Shown here in pieces: positions 54,832 to 64,000 of a stretch of DNA of 64,000 nucleotides (positions are counted from its first letter, which is position 1; the number at the start of each line of letters is the position of its first letter). Location of the stretch: assembly GCA_007449985.2 (NCBI GenBank), contig VIIQ02000054.1, positions 310,001 to 374,000 on the forward strand. The letters are read 5' to 3'. The stretch is from Desmodesmus armatus. Its lineage: Eukaryota > Chlorophyta > Chlorophyceae > Sphaeropleales > Scenedesmaceae. The position numbers and the translations under genes were made by a program. Below the pieces are notes generated by a model that did no database searches, was not told the origin of the DNA, and saw nothing but the letters and a program-made list of their open reading frames with translations.

Positions 54832-57801
54832 TCAGCGTGGCAAGCACACGCCACACTCCCGCATCAACTCGTGCTCTGAGTCGCAGTAGTAACCAGCAGC
54901 AAATGCGCGGGCCAGGCGGCCTAAGGCGGAACAGGAGGGTCGCCAGCGCAGCGCAGCACAAGAAGCAACAGCAGAAACAGGCAGGTGTGAGGCTCGTGTT
55001 GAGCTCCCCAGTGCTGCTGGACACCATCTCAGACATGCCTATCCATCCTCATGTTGGGCGATTGTACCAGGAGGAGCACACTCCCACCGGCTGGCCACAC
55101 ACATGAACAGGCGAACCCGATTGCTGGGGGCCAGAGGCACAGTCATGATTGACTTCAATGCAACGGCTTCTACTCGCCCAGCAGCCCCCACCAGCACTGC
55201 ACACCAGCCAAACAGGTCAATCAGTTCCACCACTCACCCCTCTCCCCTCCAAAGTCTTCCTCGCGGTGTTCTTTGTCAGGGTCCCTGTCCCCCTCCTCCG
55301 CGTCCTCCTCTGCACACGTCAGGAACCGTGCTGAGCAGGTGCCGCTGATGGGACACACCAGCAGGCCGGACGACGGCTCCACAATCTTCTCACTGCAGCA
55401 CATGGGGCACAGACGGAAACAGACGCACAGCATGCAACGCAGGCAGTCACATGCTGAGTAAGGTCCACATGTGAGTGTTAAAAAGCCCGCCAGAAACGAC
55501 ACTGCTGGCAGTCACTGCTTCAGGAACTCTCTGTTTTCCACAACCACACACGATCACCGGCAGGAACATTGCAAGCACACACGTTACGAGCTCTACATGC
55601 TGTGCTGCCTGGCGCTGCAAACCTTTTTCTGGCTCCACCAGCGCTACTTTGCTGAACATCAAGCTTTCAAGCTGCATGGAATGGGCACTGTCCGCCACAT
55701 TCTCTACTGTACTGTATGCCTGAACGCGTGGTATACGCAATGTCCATCGGCGTCATGTTGCACATGCCAGGGGCTGCTTCTTCCCTCCTCACCTGCAGGT
55801 CTCATCACACACATGCACCCAACCCGTCTGCTCATCACAGAAGACGTTGCCAATCTGTGTCCAGCGGCGGGGCTGCCGGCTGCGCCGCCGCCGCTGCACA
55901 ACCCTACTACTGCTGCCGCCGCCACTGCCACTGCCAGAAGCTGCTGCTGCTGCAGCTGCTGCTGGACCGGCCGCCGTCACCCCAGGCGCAGCTGGCGGCT
56001 TGCTGCCTGCTGCTGCCGCGGCATCCTGTGAAGCACCTGCGGTGCTCGTCTGGCTTGCAGCGGTCTGGCTGGCAACTGCAGCAGGCGCCGGCTGTGCCTG
56101 ACTGCCACCAGACACCCCAGCTGCAGCAGCACTAGCACCAGCTGGGGCTGCACCGCATGCAGCCTCTACTGCACTCCCTGCAAACCCACCACTGCTGGCG
56201 CCAGCAGACCCTCCAATTGGGCGCCTCACCACCCTCCTGCCCGCCCCAGAGCCCACCCCAGCGCCAACACCACCAGCAGCAGCAGCAGCAGCAACGTCAC
56301 CAGCACACGCTGCTGCCCTGTGCCCCGAGCCCCTGCCAGCTGCAACACCCTGAGGCGGGGTGATGTCGGCTGGGCGCTGCGGCTGGGCGTTGCTGCCAGG
56401 ACTGGACAGGGTAACGAAGCCGCGCGCCTTGCGCCATGCCAGCACCCGCGCTGCCACCTCATCGTCCTCAACCAGCATGAGGTCATCCACTGCTCCTATG
56501 CCTAGCGCCTTGTGGCGTTTGGCTTTGTGGGCCTGTACACACAGCACGGCATGAGGATGTTGCGGTTATTGGCGGAGTGTGCACTTGAAACGCCAATACC
56601 CAAATTGCAGGGCGATGTGAGGATGGACGCATGCCGGCGGTGAAGGGCCCAGCCTGAGGCAAAACCCGGTGCTACTGCTGCATTCCTTTTTCTACCCCCA
56701 GTGCTAAGCCGCAGAGCCACATCTGCTGACGGCTCCAACCACAGCCGGCCACCTCCTGCTTACCTGCAGGAAGATGTCCTGCATGACGTCTCTGTGCTGG
56801 GCCCCTGCTCCTGCAGCCTGCAGCTCGGCAGCGTCACGCTCCATGTAGCGCACCTGCACAAGCGGAAGGCAATGCACGGAATGAGTCAGCATGACTATGT
56901 CCTGTTGAGCTGCAGCTACTTGGCCCAGCCCTGCGCCGCAGTCGCGTACACTTAAATACTTCATAGCATGCACAACACAAGTTTGCTGTAAATGACCATA
57001 GCGAGGACCTTGACCACACTTTGCCAAATGCATTGCCAGAATGCATGATGCATGGATGCCGCGTGCATTGCCAGCTGCCATCAACATCTGCTCACCTTCC
57101 ACCCTGTGCATTGCTGTGGCGCACATTCTTGCCCCATCTGTGCACAAACAGCCTCCTCCACAACACTGGCTCGCTGCACAGGGCACTGAACTGGCTGCTG
57201 GTCTGCGCCAGGTTGGTCAGGCTGTCAGCTGACAAGAAGCACATCACACGCATCTGCACTTCACGAGGCAAGCAACCCAGATTGACATACTGCTGCGACC
57301 TGCTCGAACTGCCAATGCGTTGCCTGGACCCTGCTTGAGGACCTTGAGCTGCTGCTGACGGTGGATGAACTACAGCCGGGACACCCTCTTGCTCCTCCTG
57401 AACTGATCCTGCTGGATTGAGCCTGTGATAGGTAGTGTGTTGCATTCCTCCGCGTCATCTGGGGCAGGGCTGCTCTCCCTGACTGGGGAGTAGAGCAGGT
57501 GAGGGTCAAACTGCTGCTCGCCTGAGCCATTGCTGTCGTGTGGGGGCGAGGCGTGGTGATGCATCTGCATGGAGACATCGCTCACACACGGACTGCCTGA
57601 TGGCACCCAGCTGGGATACGTGTGCACTGGGGACGCTGCTGGCGAGGGTGAGGGCGAGCTGAGGTAAGAGGTCACTGCCTTTGGTGCTGCTGCTGTGGTA
57701 AAGTCTGGGCCAGGAGCAACTGCATCCTTGGTCACGCCGTCATCAGCACTATCTAACCCGAATGCAGCATCCAGCAGCGACTCAAAGTCGCCTTCGTCCA
57801 T
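54832..57801 (-). CDS. F-box protein, SKIP31-like
   Basis: Predicted substrate adaptor of an SCF ubiquitin ligase. Five exons: 57125-57801, 56764-56853, 55793-56532, 55238-55392, 54832-54920. Phases agree if one base is added near 57422 (GG run), giving 583 residues. Residues 1-140 are Ser/Pro-rich (MDEGDFESLLDAAFGLDSAD start). The F-box is LPREVQMRVMCFLSADSLTN followed by LWRRLFVHRWGK. An Ala/Gly-rich region follows, then the C-terminal Cys-rich module characteristic of SKIP31: FCDEQTGWVHVCDETC, EPSSGLLVCPISGTC, and GRLARAFAAGYYCDSEHEL. In Arabidopsis SKIP31 these segments have the same order. The substrate is unknown. The donor of exon 1 could alternatively lie 30 nt further, but the phase favours AAGAAT before GTGCGC. 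Confidence 0.88.
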
Positions 57802-58553
57802 TGCGAGAAATGACTGTGCTTGGTGATGATGGATGGATGCTGCAGAAGGCTTACTTCCTCGACACGTGCAGAGTGCACAGTTTCAGGTGGATCAGTGACT
57901 TTAAAGGATTTTGAGCTGGTAATCGGCCCTTGCCCTTGCGGATGAGACCTTGGAGGGTTCAACCACCTGACAGCCTGGCATGTGATGGGCACAGTCACAG
58001 TCACAGAGGTTGTGTAGCTGAGAGCACAGAACACAACCTTGTGTGAAACTCAAGTACAGCCTCAACACTAAGTGCCGCCCCCCCCAAGAGAACATCCACA
58101 CAGAAATAAATCCTCGCATTGCCCAGGGTCATCCAGCGCACAGGCTGCAGCTCTTTGCGGAGCCGATCCATACCGGAATACAGGATCCTACATGAGCCTG
58201 GAGCGGACAGGCTTGCCACAACCATGTTGCCTCCCGCCATATGCCCCACCCAACAGCGGGAGTGACGCTGACACACACATGAGTCATCAGCGTGCTGCAC
58301 AGCCTGTGTAGTAGCATCATCCACAGGGCCAAACAGCTGCCCGATGCCAGACAGTCAAATCAAAGGCGCCAGGACTGGCCCACAACACTGCCTTGTCAGG
58401 AAAGAGCTGCATCACAGCTGCACTTCACAGCCCCCCCCCCCCCCCCCCCAGCCCCTTGCGGGCTGCTCAAACAGTCTCCCAACCCCAGCCAGCCAGCCAG
58501 CCACCCCCCGCATCACTGCTACACACTCAAGTGGCCACGTCACCCATATGCTG
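57802..58553. other. Intergenic region with 19-base poly-C tract
   Basis: Between the F-box start and the MND1 stop. It contains the F-box gene promoter and the MND1 3' UTR. A run of 19 C lies at 58431-58449, and CCAG units at about 58488-58503. No gene recognised. Confidence 0.5.
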
Positions 58554-58967
58554 CTACGTGTCAAAGTACTTCGCATCCTCGTTGAAGCCTTGGTCCTTGA
58601 AGAAGCTGCCAATGTCATTTTCTCGCCCCTCAAACTTCTTCTTGCACCAGCTTTCCAGGGAGAACAGGTTGTCCTGCCACCGGTTGGCCGACTGCTTGGC
58701 CCACTGCAACAGAAACAACCAGACAGCAGGACCAGCCATCATGGCATTTGATTAGTGCCACAACCACCAAGTGCTGTGTCTGCCTGACTGCTTGTGAAAG
58801 AGAAACCACGACACCAACCCCCTCTCCTTTCTTCTGGGCGCAGTGTACAATGGTGATTTAATTTTGACTCAAGATGCAGCACAGTCTGTCTTGCCTCAGC
58901 TGTGCCTAAGTGTGCTGCAGAACATCACACAGCATTATCATTGTAGCCAAACAAGCTCAGCAAGCGA

Positions 58968-59004
<37 letters not shown>

Positions 59005-60682
59005 CCTCCAACTACCAGCCCAGCCAGACCAGCCAGCCAGCCCCCCCCCCCCACCTGTGTTGCATCCACCAGCTGCTTGAGGGTCTCTGGGTCGTTGTCT
59101 GCATACTGCTGCAGCTCAGTGCCCTGCTGCTCAACAACAGACTGCAGCTCCTGCAGCTGCTTCATCAGCACACCACGCTCCTCCTGTACAACGGCACCGG
59201 CAGCAGGCAATAAGGTAGCACCAACACAGGACTTGTTGGCGGCACACGAAGTCCCAAACTGTGGAAAAGCCACTGCACATGTGTTGTGCTCGGGCCTCGT
59301 GCTCCAGGCTGTGCTGCATGCTGGGCAAAGTGCATGCTGCCTGAGGGCACGGGCAGTACTGTGTCAGTGTAGACTGACATCACGTTGCAGTGACTGTAGT
59401 CACCGCCACAGGTATGCAGTTTGGCACCTTGTCAGGGTTATCATCTCCCACCTTGCCGGGCTGCATGCAGGTCAGTCCTTTGCTTGTGAGCAGCGTCAGT
59501 CAGTCAGCAGGCCTCTGTACTGCTGGAACAAAGCATACAGCCGGCAAGGACAACGCTGCTAGCTAACCAGTCCACAGGCACACGCTTGCCCCCCTGTTGA
59601 TATTGTTGAGCGCTCACCGAGTCCTCCTTGCCCTGCTTGGCCTGTGCCACCAGCTGCTGCAGCTCCTGCTGCCGCTGCTCAGCCGCTGCAATGTCCGCCT
59701 TGGCCTTGGCTATGTCATTGTTCATCTGAACCAACAAGCAACCAGGCATATGCAGATGTCTTTGCACCTTGGGTTGGCCATGACTGTCCTGGCCAATCAG
59801 GTCAGCATCATGACATGCGGCGCAATGCTATGCAGCACAGTGTGCAGCTCCTGACAGCATCCTGTTATGGTTGTCAACAGGCAGGGTGGTGTAGGGTGCA
59901 GCTGCTGTGCATGCTGTGGGGTGGCCGAAGACCTTGTGGCACTCCTAGAAAAACTAGTGGGCATGTATCACCCTCACCTTGGTCGACTGCTCAGCTGGGA
60001 ATGACCTGCAGCAACCCACCACAAAGTATATCAGCCGAGTGGACGAAAAGAAAAGGGGGGATTGGCAAACCAACCCGTTCCAACATGTGTGTTCGGGATA
60101 TGCTGAATGTGTATTGCTTGTGGCGCTCACCAGAAGTAGTTTGAGCTGCCAATCTTTTCCTGATGCACCATGCCGTCGTCCACCAAGCTCTGCATGGGCA
60201 GCACAGCACACGACAGCATGACACCTGAGCGGCTGGTCATGCTGAGCTATCAGCAAACCATATGCACAACACGTAATGAAACATAAAGAGGCCTGAGGCT
60301 GCACATGGCTCGGTCCTGGACTCTGCTGCGGACAGTGCTGGTGCTGGCGCCAACTCAGTGCTGATGCCTACAGATGCAGTCACAGACCTGCAGCACCTCC
60401 TTGATGGTCTGCAAGACCACACCCTTTTTGGACGCCAACTTCTCAACATCCTGCATGGCACCGGGTGAATTCACGAAGTGACCTTTACAAACACCATGGC
60501 ATGATTAGGCATATCTGCAGGTGCTGTCAGGGTGTGGGTGATATACGTTGCGCATGTCCAGATGCCGCTGAATCAAGCTGGCTGACCCTGACCTTCAGCA
60601 CAAAGACATCTGCCGAGTCTGTGAAAACCTCCAGCACTTTGTCACGCTTCTCCTCCAAGGACAGCCCCTTTCGCTTTGACAT
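58554..60682 (-). CDS. MND1: Meiotic nuclear division protein 1
   Basis: Partner of HOP2 in the HOP2-MND1 heterodimer, which stimulates DMC1/RAD51 strand exchange in meiotic recombination. Seven exons: 60593-60682, 60388-60450, 60131-60189, 59978-60005, 59618-59725, 59055-59183, 58554-58703; all phases agree and give 208 residues, the usual length for the family. The N-terminal winged helix is clear: MSKRKGLSLEEKRDKVLEVF, DVEKLASKKGVVLQTIKEVL, SLVDDGMVHQEKIGSSNYFW, then SFPAEQSTK. A coiled coil follows (MNNDIAKAKADIAAAEQRQQ ... and MKQLQELQSVVEQQGTELQQ). The C-terminal capping region is NRWQDNLFSLESWCKKKFEG with ENDIGSFFKDQGF. The frame is intact. Intron 6 carries (CAGC)n and poly-C tracts. 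Confidence 0.96.
58969..59052. repeat. (CAGC)n microsatellite and poly-C tract in MND1 intron
   Basis: About eight CAGC units at 58969-59002, a partly degenerate continuation, and 12 C at 59041-59052 ending at the splice donor region of MND1 exon 6. The same CCAG/poly-C pairing recurs downstream of the gene near 58431-58503. Confidence 0.85.
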
Positions 60683-61448
60683 AGCTGCTGCTGGCTGGGT
60701 GACAGCTCAGCCCCTGGCACTCCAGCCACTCCAGCAGACACTGCCTTGGTGCTTGATTACTTTGAACCGATTTTGTTGTCACTGATACAGGTAGAGGCAC
60801 GTCCTTGCCTGTACACCCAGGAAAGTGAGGGGTGCACTTGCAGATGCAGTGTGCTGTTGCTCTGTGTGTTTTCAACGAGGCGTGAATCCCGCAACAAATA
60901 GATCACTGAAGCTCTTTAGGGACGGCTCCGTGCACGACAGACACTACCGGTGGCCAACTGACCATAACCATTTTTCAAAAAGGTTGCCCAACTGCCACTC
61001 CTCCAATTGCTGCGGAACGATTCGCAGTGTTCTTTGTTGTATCGTGTGTTGGCATGGTGATGGTTAGACCTCGTGGGTTTCGCTCCTTCAACAGCTTGTG
61101 GCCCACGTGCAAGCCAGCCTGGCAGCGCTAGCGCCTTCAGGGCTTGCAACTATCTGCAAGTAGTTGTTTCAATAGCAGTCATAGGGACCAGTCATGAAAG
61201 GTCAAGCTAAACACGTTGCAACAGTTGCTGAAGTGAGGCTGAAGCATCGCAGTCTTGTGCCTGTTGGGCGGGGCTCACCAAGGAGATGGCACTTGGCTCG
61301 ATCAAGCCACTGGCCAGCCATGCTCAACCCTACCCCAGTAGCCCTAGCTACTCTGGGTGGGCATAATGACATACTGGGACACTGCTGTACCTGCTGGAGC
61401 CACCAACAAATGACAACAGCCAGCCTGTCAGTGACAAGCAGGTTACAA
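60683..61448. other. Intergenic region upstream of MND1
   Basis: Holds the MND1 promoter and the short 3' region of the mTERF-like gene. A TGTAA on the minus strand (61443-61447) begins only one nucleotide after that gene's stop. No gene recognised. Confidence 0.5.
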
Positions 61449-63375
61449 TCACAGCCCCACCCCATCCATCTCAAGTGTGGAGGGCATCCCAGCAACATCC
61501 ATATCCAACACCATCTGCGGGTCGCTTGCGATCAGCCTGACTGGATCTGCCCCAGGCGCTAACCGCGCAAGCTCACTCATGAGCCGAGGCAGGTCTGCTT
61601 TGAGCAGCATGGGCTCCTGCATGATCAGCGCATCAACATCAACACCCTGCAGCCGCTGCCGTAGCTCCCCCACTTTCTGCGTCACCTCAGGTATCTGCAC
61701 ACAGAGCAAGGAGAAGCATGGCAGGTGTGAGGTAGCTGGCCTCGCATGCTGGATTTGGGAGCAAGCTGCAGCCTGTTCAGCCCCTTGGCTGTACTGCAGA
61801 AAGGTGCTGCAGCACAGCAATGCCGGGGCAACCTGGGCAATGGCAGCTTGGATGACAAACAGCAAGTACTTGGCCTTGGGACTCCATGCATCGTTGCATT
61901 GCACAAGCATTGCTACTGACACTGCCAGGATCATTGAAGGCATGACACCTCCCTGACACCTGTATTAGGTTGGGTGATTCACGGCCGTAGCTGTCAAGTG
62001 CAAACCCCTCAACTGTGCAAATGCATACTTTACCACTAGTGGTTGCTGCCACTTGCAGGACGTTGGCTGCTGCTGGCTGGCTAGCTGGTTGGCCAGCTGG
62101 CTGGCGGGTGCAATCAGGCCAGGCTGGCTGGCTGCTGCACCACCGGTGGAGTCAGCCCTGTGAGATCAGCTGCTGCTGCCGCTCCCAGCCTCCCAAGGCT
62201 CACCGTCATGCCCAGCAACAGCTTGGGGTGCCCCGCCACCAGTGCTGACACATTGCAGTGAGGCAGCAGCTGCCGCAGTGCCAGCAGCCTGTCTGCTGTG
62301 GCTGTGGGGTCTTTGAGCAGCTCATAGAGCACGTCAGCACGAGCACGGTCCATCTTGCCCACCATGTCTGGTAGAAGGTTGCCCAGCTCAGCTAGCCGCT
62401 TCTCTACCTGCAAAGGCGGGGTGAATGACCTCTTTGACTTGTGCAGTATCCTACTAGCAGCCGGGCAAGCCTTATCACAGCCAACACAGCCACGGCAGGC
62501 TCACTACGAGCGGAAGAACAACACCCAGCCCAGCACAAGAGAGGCATGCTTGCACAGGTCGTGCACGGATTTCATTTCTAGTTGCAAGTGCTGTGGTCCA
62601 TGTTTGTGCATGTGTGGCTGCCATGCGTGCAAGGACACTGCACTGAGCCCTGGTGTGCGTTGAATGGGTCAGCTAGCAGGCGAAGGCACCAATGTATCGA
62701 CAATGGTGAGTCAGCTGCTGTGGCCCTCACTCTGCATGTGCTGCAGGCCCACCTCTGGCACTGTCAATTCCATCTTTTCTGCCAGCCATATCTTGATCAA
62801 GGCTATCTGAGCAGACGTGTCCCAGGCTAGGTACCTGCTTTCAGCAACGACAGCGTGAGCGACAGCATATGCAACATGCTATGTTAGTACAGCACAAGCA
62901 GACCTTTGGCATTGGTGCTGAGCTAGGGTGAAGACAGCTGCTTGAACGAAAGAGCGATGCGGCAGCATGCCGTTTTCTCCCACCTCTCATTGCACTGAAA
63001 ACCGAAGCTCCATGGGTTTGGAGGCATGTCGCTGCTTGTTGGCTGGTTGCTGGAGCTTTGGGGGTCCTGATCAGACACAGCACATGGTGTACGATGTTTC
63101 TGGTGTTGATGACTGCGCCTCGTTCCGCCTGCCTTCCTGCTGCTGCGTGGCACAAACCAACAAGTACAGTGCCTGGTGACGCTGACTGCTGCTGCACTTT
63201 GCTGGGGCCCTTGAAACACGACAGGGGACATGACGACCAATGAACACGCTTTAAAGGAGTATGATGAAGCAACTGATAGAGCTAGCAGAGGAACTGGAGC
63301 AATCTTGGCATTCGCTGATCTCCGGCACGGCTTAAAGTGATCAAGACGACCCACGGCAGAGAGCGGTATGGACAC
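61449..63375 (-). CDS. Short mTERF-like helical-repeat protein, predicted organellar
   Basis: Four exons, 62984-63375, 62753-62834, 62204-62407 and 61449-61694, join in phase to 307 residues. The first 50 residues (MSIPLSAVGRLDHFKPCRRS ...) are basic and Ser/Ala-rich, a likely organelle transit peptide; a start at ATG 63231 is also in frame. A distinctive segment NPWSFGFQCNER joined to YLAWDTSAQIALIKIWLAEK opens the mature part. Three units of the mTERF pattern, a helix, Pro, Leu-Leu, then a second helix, follow: VSALVAGHPKLLLGMT, ALIMQEPMLLKADLPRLMSE and VRLIASDPQMVLDM. mTERF proteins bind organellar nucleic acid; three units is short for the family, so binding here is inference. It may instead be a related but undescribed helical-repeat family. 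The frame is intact. Confidence 0.75.
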
Positions 63376-64000
63376 ACTTGATGGCCTTGACCATGGCAGT
63401 TAACGGATCAAGCCCTACAAAGAAGTGCAGCCGGAAGTCACAGTTCAAACATGCAACAGCTCAATTGAGCAACAGGCAGATGCAGTCAGGAGGCCAAGTG
63501 ACGACTGTGAAGAGCTGTGTGTTGTCGTCATCAAAGGCAGGGATGCCATCACACGCTTTTGCACATTTCACCAACCATTGTGCACATGGGACGGAAGCAG
63601 GGTGTCCGCTGCATGTGTGACACATTCAGATATCTCTAGAGTTACACTGTCAATCACTTCACGTCGATCACGTGCATTTTACTGCACATGCGCAAGAGCA
63701 TTGTGCTCACTAAAATTGACACTTTGCCTGTGAAACAGTATCTGCACGTCACCTGGGGCCAGAGGCCCTGCGGAGGCTGACTGGTGCACAACATAGGCAC
63801 CTTTAGAAGCAGCCCACACCAGGCCACTGCCAGGGCTGCTTCTGCTTCACACAGGTGGGCACAACCTGATTTCAACACTCTCAACCAACATCAGCCAGGC
63901 CTGGCCTGAAGACCCGGCCCAATTTATGCATGCGCCAAGGCAATCCATCCCTCGAACATGTCCAATAAAGACCCCGGCGATAGCCTGCCAGCAGAGGCCC
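63376..64000. other. Right-edge region, no gene recognised
   Basis: Upstream of the mTERF-like gene; presumably its promoter. No protein-like frame, RNA gene or repeat recognised up to the window end. Confidence 0.45.

Overview
The window looks like nuclear DNA of a chlorophyte green alga, probably Chlorophyceae; I cannot name the species. The genes are split by many GT-AG introns. Several products carry plastid transit peptides or belong to plastid pathways (3-oxoacyl-ACP reductase, an ABCI10-type ATPase, a thylakoid-like membrane protein, an mTERF-like protein). Coding regions are full of CAG/GCN runs giving poly-Gln and poly-Ala. Some genes have the green-algal polyadenylation signal TGTAA shortly after the stop. 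No bacterial operon, CRISPR array, rRNA or convincing tRNA was seen.

Layout. 1-945 (-): N-terminus of a kinesin running off the left edge. 3400-11275 (-): large transcription factor with three AP2 domains. 12994-14361 (-): Gln-rich unknown. 14645-15919 (-): LSM7. 16415-18423 (+): ABCI10-like ECF-type ATPase, divergent from LSM7. 19263-21753 (+): bZIP factor with a pure (CAG)33 tract. 24881-27820 (+): unrecognised plastid membrane protein with a duplicated motif. 30357-34456 (-): Ser/Thr kinase, divergent from 34833-37060 (+), a CUE/DUF1771/Smr protein. 37243-41152 (+): plastid FabG/KAR, with a hAT-like element, a hairpin and a duplicated splice acceptor in its introns. 41717-45903 (-): unrecognised helical protein that runs without a clear boundary into 45530-53783 (-), the CAF-1 large subunit (FAS1/p150). 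54832-57801 (-): SKIP31-like F-box protein. 58554-60682 (-): MND1. 61449-63375 (-): short mTERF-like plastid protein.

Most exon joins were checked by codon phase; residual ambiguities are stated per gene. Two patterns recur. First, three genes carry a tandem duplication spanning a splice junction. Second, the long minus-strand genes (AP2, kinase, CAF-1/helical, F-box) need single-base corrections at short G/C runs to stay in frame, while LSM7, ABCI10, bZIP, the plastid protein, Smr, FabG, MND1 and the mTERF-like gene are intact. That contrast fits consensus error in G/C homopolymers better than wholesale decay, but it must be tested. The genes are ordinary housekeeping and regulatory loci placed side by side: RNA decay/splicing, plastid lipid and transport functions, chromatin assembly, ubiquitin ligase adaptor, meiosis. 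I see no evidence that they form one pathway.
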